This document shows positions 26,107-32,808 of a DNA stretch of 32,808 bases, in pieces; the stretch's first letter is position 1, and each line of letters starts with the position of its first letter. The position numbers and the translations under genes were made by a program. The DNA comes from Burkholderiaceae bacterium (GTDB taxonomy: Bacteria; Pseudomonadota; Gammaproteobacteria; Burkholderiales; Burkholderiaceae_B). The stretch spans positions 1 through 32,808 of the forward strand of contig JANQYI010000007.1 of assembly GCA_030728985.1 (NCBI GenBank), given 5' to 3'. Below the pieces are notes generated by a model that made no database searches, had not been told where the DNA came from, and worked only from the letters and a program-made list of their open reading frames with translations.

Positions 26107-26177
26107 GTCCCAGTCCAGATTAAACTGTAAGCCTAGCTTGGTGGTGACAGGCGCAGCTTTTCTTACAGGGACTGGAC
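26107..26177 (+). promoter_or_regulatory. Structured leader that could occlude the ribosome binding site of the next gene
   Basis: In the 84-base gap before ATG 26178, the right arm 26162-26177 is one continuous stretch reaching the start codon. It pairs with three left blocks: CTGTAAG (26125-26131) with CTTACAG (26162-26168), AGTCC (26112-26116) with GGACT (26169-26173), and GTCC (26107-26110) with GGAC (26174-26177). This gives 16 base pairs with an 8-base bulge on one side. The AGGGA Shine-Dalgarno (26167-26171) lies inside the paired arm. A competing GCCT/AGGC pairing (26131-26134 with 26149-26152) followed by a T-rich run could form a weak terminator. This is a candidate translational switch; no known riboswitch class is recognised. 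Confidence 0.5.
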
Positions 26178-27431
26178 ATGGCGGTTTTACAAGAAGTCGG
26201 TCAAGACATTATGCAGTGGTCTGAGCGCTTGGCTCAGCACAGCGAGCCAGGTTGGGTAGAGAAGGGTCAGTTAACGGTGACGTATCTGACCCCGGCCCAT
26301 CTGGCGGTTGCGGCTGAGCTCAAAGCGTTGATGCAAGAAGCCGGTTTTGATGAGGTTTCGGTCGATGCCGTCGGTAATGTGGTCGGCGTTTATCATGGCG
26401 ACACCACAGACGCTGCGTCGCTGCTGACAGGCTCTCATTACGACACTGTGCGCAATGGCGGCAAATATGATGGTCGCTTGGGCATTTTGATACCCATCGC
26501 GGTTGTGAAATCCCTTTCTAGTCAAAAGCGTCGCTTGCCCTATGGTATCGAGGTTGTTGGTTTCTCCGAAGAAGAAGGTCAGAGATTTCGCGCGACCTTC
26601 TTGGCTGCTGGCGCGTTGACGGGTAGTTTCGATCCCGAATGGTTGTCCCAACGTGACGTCGATGGCATTTCCATGGCTGAGGCGATGAAAACGGCTGGCC
26701 TGCCCGGAACCCTCGCAGCCATCCAGACGATTAAGCGTGACCCACAAAAATACCTCGGCTTTGTCGAGGTGCATATCGAGCAGGGTCCCGTTCTCTGCGG
26801 AAAAGAGCTTCCGCTTGGTGTGGTGACTTCGATCAATGCGGGTGTTAGAGCCACGTGTAAAACCATCGGTCTTGCAGGGCATGCGGGGACAACACCCATG
26901 TCGATGCGGCAGGATGCGATGTTGGCCGCAGCGGAAATCAGTCTGATGGCCGAACAGCGCGCGCGTCTCGACGAGGGGTCGGTGGCGACGGTCGGGCAGA
27001 TACAGGTACCTGGCGGCTCGATTAATGTGATTCCGGGCGAGTGTGTCTTTACCTTGGATATGCGCGCGCCAACAGACCCGCAGCGTGATGCTTTAGTCTC
27101 GAATATTGTCAAAGAAGCGCACGCAATTGCGAACCGCAGACAAGTCCAGTTCGAATACACCGAGGTGATGCGTGCGAGTGCTGCACCCTCTGATCCTGGC
27201 TGGCAGTTGCGCTGGGAGAGGGCGGTCGCCAAGATCGGACAGCCCGTATTCAAGCTTAATAGCGGTGCCGGTCACGATGCCATGAAAATGCACACCATTA
27301 TGCCGCAGGCGATGTTGTTTGTGCGGGGTGGCAATCGCGGCATCAGTCACAATCCTCTTGAAATCATTACTGCCCAGGACGCCACGCTCGCGACTCAAGC
27401 TTTTGAAGCCTTATTAGACGAAATCAACTAA
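26178..27431 (+). CDS. Zn-dependent hydrolase, M20 allantoate amidohydrolase/carbamoylase type
   Basis: This is a binuclear metal hydrolase of the hydantoinase/carbamoylase branch of the M20 family (417 residues), which removes carbamoyl groups from ureides or N-carbamoyl amino acids with release of ammonia and CO2. Metal ligands appear in order: His87 (TGSHYDTV), Asp98 (GGKYDGRLG), Glu132/Glu133 (SEEEGQRF), His199 (VEVHIEQGP) and His391 (GISHNP). The dimerisation lid contains GLAGHAGTTPM. Allantoate amidohydrolase is a likely reading but the substrate is unproven. The start is ATG 26178 with AGGGA 6 bases upstream, inside a long inverted repeat. It follows cynS by 84 bases and precedes another M20 gene by 16. 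Confidence 0.88.
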   Translation: MAVLQEVGQDIMQWSERLAQHSEPGWVEKGQLTVTYLTPAHLAVAAELKALMQEAGFDEVSVDAVGNVVGVYHGDTTDAASLLTGSHYDTVRNGGKYDGRLGILIPIAVVKSLSSQKRRLPYGIEVVGFSEEEGQRFRATFLAAGALTGSFDPEWLSQRDVDGISMAEAMKTAGLPGTLAAIQTIKRDPQKYLGFVEVHIEQGPVLCGKELPLGVVTSINAGVRATCKTIGLAGHAGTTPMSMRQDAMLAAAEISLMAEQRARLDEGSVATVGQIQVPGGSINVIPGECVFTLDMRAPTDPQRDALVSNIVKEAHAIANRRQVQFEYTEVMRASAAPSDPGWQLRWERAVAKIGQPVFKLNSGAGHDAMKMHTIMPQAMLFVRGGNRGISHNPLEIITAQDATLATQAFEALLDEIN

Positions 27432-27447
27432 AAACCCATCCTAAAAC

Positions 27448-28692
27448 ATGAACAACAATAATCACGCCGAACTCTATACCAAGCTTGATCAATGGATCGA
27501 CGCGCACTTTGACGAGCAAGTGAAATTTTTGCAATCGGTCATCCAAGTTCCGACCGATACGCCACCAGGCAACAACACACCACATGCCGTTCATGTTGCC
27601 AAATTGATTGAGTCTTTTGGCATGAAAGCCGAGCAACATACTGTACCCGAGGCCGTGGTACGTGAGGCAGGACTGGAGTCGATTACGAACCTCATCGTTA
27701 AAAGACAATACGCGGACGGTGGCAAAGTTTTGGCGCTCAATGCCCACGGTGACGTAGTGCCACCTGGGGAAGGGTGGACCTATCCTCCTTACGGAGGCGA
27801 AATACATGACGGTCGCATCTATGGACGTGCGGCGGCTGTCAGCAAGTGTGATTTTTCGACGTACATTTTTGCTGTGCGCGCGCTTGAGTCACTTGGCGTG
27901 CCGCTCAATGGACGTATCGAATTACAGTTCACCTACGACGAAGAGTTCGGTGGAGAGTTAGGCCCTGGTTGGCTGCTCAAAAATAATCTTACCAAGCCTG
28001 ATCTTGCAATTGCGGCGGGTTTTAGTTATCAAATTATTACTGCGCATAACGGGTGCTTGCAGTTTGAGGTAACAGTGAACGGCAAAATGGGGCACGCGGC
28101 TGTGCCCACTTCAGGTGTGGACGCGCTTCAGGCCGCCGTCAAGATCATGAACGCGCTATATGGTCTGAATGAGACCTATAAGTCGGTTAAAAGTCAGGTT
28201 CCAGGGATTAATCATCCCTACTTGAACATCGGTTTGATTCAAGGGGGTACCAACACCAATGTGATTCCCGGCAAAGTCGTTCTCAAGCTTGACCGACGGA
28301 TGATTCCCGAAGAGGACCCAGCGCAGGTTGAGGCGAGTATTCGCGCGACGATTGATGCGGTCTGGAAGCAAATCCCAGGTATCACGGCTGAAACCAAGCG
28401 TATTTTGTTGGCCCGTGCGCTCAAGCCTCTGCCCGGGAGCACCGAGCTCGTCGAGGCTTTGCAACATCATGCTGAAACACAGTTTGGCGAAAAAGTCCCT
28501 GCTTGCGGAACACCGCTTTACGCTGATGCGCGTTTGTATTGCGAAGCGGGTATTCCTGTCGTGTTGTATGGTGCCGGTCCCCGTACCGTCGAGGAAAGTC
28601 GTGCCAAGCAGCCTGATGAGCGCCTGGAGCTCGAGGATTTACGTCGGGCGACGAAAGTGATCGCCCGAACCTGTCTCGATATGATGCGCTAA
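27448..28692 (+). CDS. M20 family peptidase/deacylase (ArgE/DapE-like) with altered metal-site motifs
   Basis: This 414-residue protein has the ArgE/DapE fold: NAHGDVVPPGEGW (His100, Asp102), the acidic pair Glu165-Glu166 in YDEEFGGELGPGW, a lid domain with GKMGHAAVP, and DARLYCEAGIPVVLYGAGP. The usual bridging aspartate of GRGxxDMK is Val131 here (GRAAAVSKCDF), and the usual AHxPDE histidine is Lys387 (AKQPDE), so the binuclear zinc site may be partial or remodelled. I recall relatives with an AVSKSDF-type motif, so this may be a subfamily trait. The substrate is unknown; an N-acyl or peptide amide is likely. It is cotranscribed with the preceding hydrolase, and its stop lies 1 base from the convergent amidohydrolase stop. 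Confidence 0.85.
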   Translation: MNNNNHAELYTKLDQWIDAHFDEQVKFLQSVIQVPTDTPPGNNTPHAVHVAKLIESFGMKAEQHTVPEAVVREAGLESITNLIVKRQYADGGKVLALNAHGDVVPPGEGWTYPPYGGEIHDGRIYGRAAAVSKCDFSTYIFAVRALESLGVPLNGRIELQFTYDEEFGGELGPGWLLKNNLTKPDLAIAAGFSYQIITAHNGCLQFEVTVNGKMGHAAVPTSGVDALQAAVKIMNALYGLNETYKSVKSQVPGINHPYLNIGLIQGGTNTNVIPGKVVLKLDRRMIPEEDPAQVEASIRATIDAVWKQIPGITAETKRILLARALKPLPGSTELVEALQHHAETQFGEKVPACGTPLYADARLYCEAGIPVVLYGAGPRTVEESRAKQPDERLELEDLRRATKVIARTCLDMMR

Positions 28693-28693
28693 A

Positions 28694-29560
28694 TCACGCT
28701 GAAAAACGATATAGCTTCTGTGGGTTATCCACCATCAGTTGCTGTAGTAATGCTGGCTCGGGCGCGATTTGAGCCAGTGCATTGACGAGTTCTGCGTCAT
28801 CCGGGATGTGCGTATGGTTGGGGTGAGGCCAGTCTGAGCCCCAAACGCAACGGTCCGGATAGGTCGTGACAAGATGCCGTGCGAACGTAATGCCTCGCTC
28901 ATAGGGCACTTGAGTATCGATACGGTCGATGCCGCTGACCTTAACTATAAAGCCTGGGAGTTCTAGCAAGCGGCAGAAGTCTTGAAAGTGCTTATGTTCC
29001 ATGCCGAGCGTGGCGTCAACGCGGCCCATATGATCCATGACAACCGGCACTGCCGATTGTTTGAGCAAGGGCATTAATTCTTTGGCATACATCCCATGCA
29101 ACTGCAGCTGTAGGTGCATGCCCAAGGGTTCTAGTCGACGGGTCAAGGAAATCACCTGCTCCGGGGTGTAGTCGATTTTGTACCCAGGCATAAAGTGGAA
29201 CCTTAGGCCGCGAAAGCCTGCCAAGGCTAGGCGCTTGAGTTCCGCGTCACTCGGATCGACTGGGGTGAGGGCGATGCCTAGATATCGACCTTCTGCAGCG
29301 CGCATGGCATCCTCGACAACGCTATTGTCAAAACCATGCAGAAGCGTATTGACGATGACGCAGCGGTCGATACCCAGCTTTTTATGCAGGGCGAAAAGGG
29401 TTTCCTTTGGGGCATCCTCTGGGGTAAAGCCGCGGCTTTCAGCAAAGGGAAATTTGTTGTTTGGACCAAAAATATGCACATGCGTATCCGTCGCGCCAGC
29501 GGGCAATTTAACCGTGACGGTGCTGGGGTGGTCCAAGTAAGTTTTTATAATTTCAGACAT
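28694..29560 (-). CDS. Amidohydrolase family 2 protein, LigI (2-pyrone-4,6-dicarboxylate lactonase)-like
   Basis: This TIM-barrel metal hydrolase has 288 residues. The N-terminal metal motif DTHVHIFGP (His27, His29), FPFAESRGFTPEDAP, the FRGLRFHF strand, VVMDHMGRVDAT and the terminal WGSDWPHPN-HTHIPDDAELV all follow LigI, which opens the lactone of 2-pyrone-4,6-dicarboxylate, and the related sugar-lactone hydrolases. No other protocatechuate 4,5-cleavage genes are seen, so the lactone may be a different one. It is the last gene of a minus-strand group of hydrolases, 86 bases after the carbamoylase-type gene. A TATACT sits shortly before the ATG and might be an independent -10. Ribosome binding site complementarity is weak. 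Confidence 0.85.
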   Translation of the reverse strand: MSEIIKTYLDHPSTVTVKLPAGATDTHVHIFGPNNKFPFAESRGFTPEDAPKETLFALHKKLGIDRCVIVNTLLHGFDNSVVEDAMRAAEGRYLGIALTPVDPSDAELKRLALAGFRGLRFHFMPGYKIDYTPEQVISLTRRLEPLGMHLQLQLHGMYAKELMPLLKQSAVPVVMDHMGRVDATLGMEHKHFQDFCRLLELPGFIVKVSGIDRIDTQVPYERGITFARHLVTTYPDRCVWGSDWPHPNHTHIPDDAELVNALAQIAPEPALLQQLMVDNPQKLYRFSA

Positions 29561-29646
29561 TGTTAGTCTCTAGTATAGTTTTAGTATGTTGGGCTCTGGC
29601 GCTGTCTCATAAAAGGAGAACCCGTAGCACTCGGTAATCGAAAAAC

Positions 29647-30930
29647 TCATTCCATGGACAGGGACCACAGCACATTTGCCAAAACTTGAGTGCCGTTCGT
29701 CAGGTCTCTTGGATGGGTCAGCTCCGCTTCGTTATGAGTGATGCCGCTCACACTGGGCACGAAAATCATCCCCGCAGGATACTTGCTTTGGATCGGGCCT
29801 GCATCATGGCCAGCGGCAGAAAGCATGAACCGATACGTCATGCCTAGATCGCGAGCAGCAGCTTCGATATTTTGTTGTAATCGCTGATCAAACTCAATCG
29901 GCGCCGCCGTATACAAGCGTTCGACATGAGCCGAGCAAGGGGCTGCCATGCGGTTGCAGACCTCCGGAACAAGCGCGCTGAGCTGCTCGAGAAGCTCACG
30001 ATCTGGATGTCGTAAATCAACGCTAAAAACGACCTCTTGTGGCACTACCGAGGGCGCATTCGGGTAGACGTTCAAGCGACCGACCGTAAATCGCGTGATA
30101 TCTTGGGCATCGCATAACTCTGTGGCAAGAGCGGTCACCATGCCAGCCGCCGCAAGCAAAGCATCCTTGCGCGTTTTGTGCGGCGCCGTTCCTGCGTGTG
30201 CTGCCTCACCCGTCACGGTGACTTTATAAGTGTGCTTGCCCTGAATCCCGGTAACCACACCAATTTCCAAACCATCCTTTTCCAGAACCGGTCCTTGCTC
30301 GATATGCGCCTCGATATAACGATAGATAGGCAGTCCCATCGGTCGCATGGGAATAGATGTAAACAAGGGCTCTAATTGTTGCAATGCAGCCTTCACGGAT
30401 ACGCCCTCGGCATCGACAAGATGGAGTGCAGCGTCCAGGCTTCGCAAGACCGCATACACCCCCGAGCCCATCATGCTTGGCGCAAATCTTGATCCTTCTT
30501 CGTTGACCCATGCCACGACCTCGACGGAGCGCGACACGGCACAACCTGACTCGACAATTGCCTGAACGGCTTCTAAAGCAGCAATCACTCCATAGATGCC
30601 GTCAAATTTTCCGCCCGTGGGTTGTGAGTCGATGTGTGAGCCTGATAAAACAGGCAACAACTCAGGCTGTGTACCCTCGAGTCGGAGAAACAGGTTGCCG
30701 ATCGCATCACGGGTGACAAACAATCCGAGATCGGTTGCCCATCGTGCCAATTGCAACTGAGCTTTTGCATCCTCAGGTGTCAAGGCCGCTCGATTCACAC
30801 CGCCACCTGGTGTGGCGCCGATTTTGGCCATCTCGGACAGGCGTGCGTTCAAGCGTTCGTGATTGACAAAGTTGGAGGGACGCGCAGATTGATCGACTTG
30901 GGTTAGAGATTGATGTTCAGTCATACTCAT
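29647..30930 (-). CDS. Zn-dependent hydrolase, N-carbamoyl-amino-acid hydrolase/ureidopropionase type (M20)
   Basis: This second hydantoinase/carbamoylase-family enzyme (427 residues) has all expected ligands: His99 (SGSHIDSQ), Asp110 (GGKFDGIYG), Glu144/Glu145 (VNEEGSRF), His209 (EAHIEQGP) and a late histidine in SGITHNEAE. GEAAHAGTAPH marks the lid domain. It probably hydrolyses an N-carbamoyl amino acid or ureido acid to the free amine, ammonia and CO2. It is clearly diverged from the 26178-27431 enzyme, so the two likely have different substrates. Its ATG overlaps the M81 gene stop by 4 bases (ATGA), showing coupling. An ATG two codons later is an alternative start. Confidence 0.9.
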   Translation of the reverse strand: MSMTEHQSLTQVDQSARPSNFVNHERLNARLSEMAKIGATPGGGVNRAALTPEDAKAQLQLARWATDLGLFVTRDAIGNLFLRLEGTQPELLPVLSGSHIDSQPTGGKFDGIYGVIAALEAVQAIVESGCAVSRSVEVVAWVNEEGSRFAPSMMGSGVYAVLRSLDAALHLVDAEGVSVKAALQQLEPLFTSIPMRPMGLPIYRYIEAHIEQGPVLEKDGLEIGVVTGIQGKHTYKVTVTGEAAHAGTAPHKTRKDALLAAAGMVTALATELCDAQDITRFTVGRLNVYPNAPSVVPQEVVFSVDLRHPDRELLEQLSALVPEVCNRMAAPCSAHVERLYTAAPIEFDQRLQQNIEAAARDLGMTYRFMLSAAGHDAGPIQSKYPAGMIFVPSVSGITHNEAELTHPRDLTNGTQVLANVLWSLSME

Positions 30931-32432
30931 GCGGGTCTCCTGGAAATGCTATCTGGTAATTGAGTCCAATGATAATCGCCTGGATCCACGGCCTTGGGTC
31001 CAGGACACTTTGCAATCAGAAAGTCAGTTTCAGGGTCCGTGACCATTGCACTAAAGTCTGCTCGAAAATGGTTCGCACTTTTAATGACGATGAGTTTCAT
31101 TTGAGTCGGATCGAGACCGACCATGCTGATCTGGACGCGGTCTAGTAATTGCATCTTTCCGGTAACGACGATGACATATACGTGATTGATTTCTAATAGG
31201 GCCGTTTTGCCGAGTTGGGTCACCAAGCCTGTCATCATGGGGCCTGCGAGCTTGCATACGCCATCGGTGAGCGCCACCACTCGATATTGTCCCCGTAACG
31301 GTGGCTCACTCATGCTGCCATCGAACGTTTGGACCGAGGTGCCTACCTCAGCGTCAATGACAGCACCCACTCCCGCAGCCCATGCCTGAGCGGCTGTCAC
31401 GGGATCATGGAGCAAGCCAAAGACGACTTGCTTCGGGAACCGCTCTCCTGCACTGTTTCGAAGCAGGGCATGTAGCATTCCACAGGTATTGCCGTCAGCG
31501 CCACCGCTAGGATTGTCCTGCGTGTCCGCAATAATGATCGGAGACCGCCCCTGATCAGCCATGTCAAGCGCCCGTCGTACGGAATCATCCGGTAGATACA
31601 CAGATTTCAACTGCCATTGAGTGGGTTCTGAAATGGCCGCATACAAAGCATTTAAGGTATCTTCTGCTTTTTCACCATAGGACCAAGCCATGGGCGCGCA
31701 TTCATCAAAATCCGCAGCTGGAAAACCCATGGCAAAACTACTGATCGTATTATTTTTTTCGTCCAATGCCCTCATCAGTGCGTAATGGCCTTTTGCTGGC
31801 TCTAGCCAAGTCGATTGAGAGTTTGTTGGGATCAGAAAAGGGAGGCGACGAAAGGCGCATTGCTCCCGAGCACCCGTAGTCAAACGACGATCAAGAAGCT
31901 TTGCGGCAAGGGCACCCGCATCCGCCATATCGACATGCGGATAGGTGCGAAATGCTGTCATGGCATCCGTCTCAGCAAACATCAGTTTGGTGACGTTGGC
32001 ATGTAGATCCAGGCTCGTGACAATTGGCATCTTCGCACCAACCACAGATCGGATGCGTCGCAATAGTTCGCCTTCGGTGTCATCGATATGTTCTGCGACG
32101 CCGGCGCCATGAAAATCGATATAAATCGCGTCGAAAGTTTCTTTTGTCACAAAACGGAGAAACGCTTCGCTAATGCGTTCGAACGCATCTTCAGTGACGT
32201 GCGCAGAGGGGGTCGCGCCACACCAAAATCCGGGCACCAAGGTCCAGCCGTATCGAACCGCTTCATCAATAAATCCAGCCATGGGAAGATTAACGCCACG
32301 CATACTCTGAACCATTGCGTCGCCTTCGATATACGCGGGGAAAGTATCACCGCGATTAAAAGCAGCCCAGTCCGCCTTAGAGGGAGCAAAAGTATTTGTT
32401 TCATGTTGATAGCCAGTAATCAAAATACGCAT
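30927..32432 (-). CDS. M81 family metallopeptidase (MlrC/microcystinase C-like)
   Basis: This 501-residue protein belongs to the MlrC family (M81), whose founding member cleaves linearised microcystin fragments; most relatives have unknown substrates. Signatures are QHETNTFAPS (9-18), the metal-binding DFHGAG (106-111) and DLHANVT (142-148), TYPHVDMADAG, ADTQDNPSGGADGNT and the C-terminal IKSANHFRADF. It is predicted to hydrolyse small peptide or amide bonds using zinc. AGGA lies 8 bases before the ATG on the minus strand. It is translationally coupled to the carbamoylase-type gene and lies 89 bases after an MmgE/PrpD gene, a combination consistent with stepwise breakdown of an amide or ureide compound. 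Confidence 0.92.
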   Translation of the reverse strand: MRILITGYQHETNTFAPSKADWAAFNRGDTFPAYIEGDAMVQSMRGVNLPMAGFIDEAVRYGWTLVPGFWCGATPSAHVTEDAFERISEAFLRFVTKETFDAIYIDFHGAGVAEHIDDTEGELLRRIRSVVGAKMPIVTSLDLHANVTKLMFAETDAMTAFRTYPHVDMADAGALAAKLLDRRLTTGAREQCAFRRLPFLIPTNSQSTWLEPAKGHYALMRALDEKNNTISSFAMGFPAADFDECAPMAWSYGEKAEDTLNALYAAISEPTQWQLKSVYLPDDSVRRALDMADQGRSPIIIADTQDNPSGGADGNTCGMLHALLRNSAGERFPKQVVFGLLHDPVTAAQAWAAGVGAVIDAEVGTSVQTFDGSMSEPPLRGQYRVVALTDGVCKLAGPMMTGLVTQLGKTALLEINHVYVIVVTGKMQLLDRVQISMVGLDPTQMKLIVIKSANHFRADFSAMVTDPETDFLIAKCPGPKAVDPGDYHWTQLPDSISRRPA

Positions 32433-32521
32433 AGCTTTGTTCCTAGTCTTTGAATAAAAACGCAGTCTTAATAGTCATGTAATCCCGGTGGGAGCGGCAT
32501 TCGCAAGACACTGTATGCGCT

Positions 32522-32808
32522 TCAGGTATCGGTTTTTTGTGTGGAAATCGTCATGAGCAGATCAGTAATGTTGGTCTGGCCATCCAGATGATCGACCTGT
32601 TCGATGAGTTGCTTTCCTAGTCCATTGAAACCGCATTCGTCTAACAGTTGTATCGCTTTGTTCTCAGCCTCTCTGGTCATTCTCGTGGGGTCAGTTTGAT
32701 ATATGTTTGCCTCTGGATCTCCCGAAGGACAGGTGCTGTGAAGGCGGAGCACACTGTCATCCTTGAGCGTGATCAACAGTTCGACGTTGTATACGTCTGG
32801 ATAGGCTT
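32522..32808 (-). CDS. MmgE/PrpD family protein, C-terminal part (cut by window edge)
   Basis: The minus-strand reading frame is open to the end of the window, so only the last 95 residues are visible. The sequence YPDVYNVELLITLKDDSV, then HSTCPSGDPEANI and a helical tail, matches the C-terminus of the MmgE/PrpD family, where a strand with a DGS-like turn is followed by P-x-G-D-P and a helical end. Members include 2-methylcitrate dehydratase, iminodisuccinate epimerase and aconitate decarboxylase; the visible part cannot tell which. The true start lies beyond the window; an internal TTG at 32774-32776 should not be used as the start. It precedes the M81 gene in the same direction. Confidence 0.75.
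   Translation of the reverse strand, partial: AYPDVYNVELLITLKDDSVLRLHSTCPSGDPEANIYQTDPTRMTREAENKAIQLLDECGFNGLGKQLIEQVDHLDGQTNITDLLMTISTQKTDT

Noticed and set aside
26579-27253. 224-codon open frame on the minus strand inside the M20 hydrolase gene
   Set aside because: Antisense shadow; the plus-strand gene has all catalytic motifs and the shadow has none.

Overview
The window looks like a chromosomal segment of a betaproteobacterium, most likely in Burkholderiales/Alcaligenaceae (the Bordetella-Achromobacter-Advenella-Orrella neighbourhood). The reasons are the run nitrilase-like gene / tldD / aroG / FAD oxidase / glcDEF, the split three-gene transhydrogenase (pntAA-pntAB-pntB), the mnmA / yibF-like GST / purB order, and an N-extended NrtA-type binding protein next to cyanase. 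The family placement is my inference from gene content and remembered synteny, not from a search. GC content looks moderate by eye. I see no rRNA, tRNA, IS element, phage gene, CRISPR array or replication origin. The window is very dense: no gap exceeds about 210 bases, and the longest (13573-13774) is described.

Layout. (1) 2-8814, plus strand, housekeeping: nitrilase-superfamily amidase overlapping tldD, aroG, a D-lactate/glycolate-type FAD oxidase, then glcD-glcE-glcF. (2) 8815-11719, minus strand: proton-translocating transhydrogenase with translationally coupled genes. (3) 11863-12960 plus mnmA; 12961-13572 minus YibF-like GST. (4) 13775-15642 plus: purB and a periplasmic cytochrome c'. 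(5) 15632-17204 minus: an orphan pcaD and a membrane cytochrome b561. (6) 17361-22402 plus: a complete UgpC/B/A/E-like ABC importer translationally coupled to an endonuclease/exonuclease/phosphatase-superfamily enzyme in the slot where ugp operons carry the GDPD-type phosphodiesterase ugpQ. (7) 22548-26093 plus: a cyanate-type NrtABD importer plus cyanase, behind a consensus sigma-54 promoter and tandem NtrC-like enhancer sites. (8) 26178-28692 plus: two M20-superfamily hydrolases (one allantoate amidohydrolase/carbamoylase-like, one with an altered metal-site motif). (9) 28694-32808 minus: LigI-like amidohydrolase, a second hydantoinase/carbamoylase-type hydrolase, an MlrC-like M81 protein and the C-terminus of an MmgE/PrpD protein.

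How it works together. The first half is central metabolism: glycolate/lactate oxidation feeding the quinone pool, NADPH balance, aromatic amino acid entry, purine synthesis and tRNA thiolation. The second half (17 kb onward) is a scavenging region. Cyanate is imported and cleaved to ammonia and CO2 under apparent nitrogen-limitation control, and the flanking hydrolases act on ureide, carbamoyl or amide bonds, so the area reads as acquisition of organic nitrogen, with a separate importer plus phosphodiesterase that may scavenge a phosphodiester.

The most notable signals are the sigma-54/NtrC control region before the cyanate operon (22414-22508), a long inverted repeat that would bury the ribosome binding site of the ureide-type hydrolase (26107-26177), the coupled phosphodiesterase, and the fact that all four convergent gene junctions have between -11 and +1 bases of spacing.
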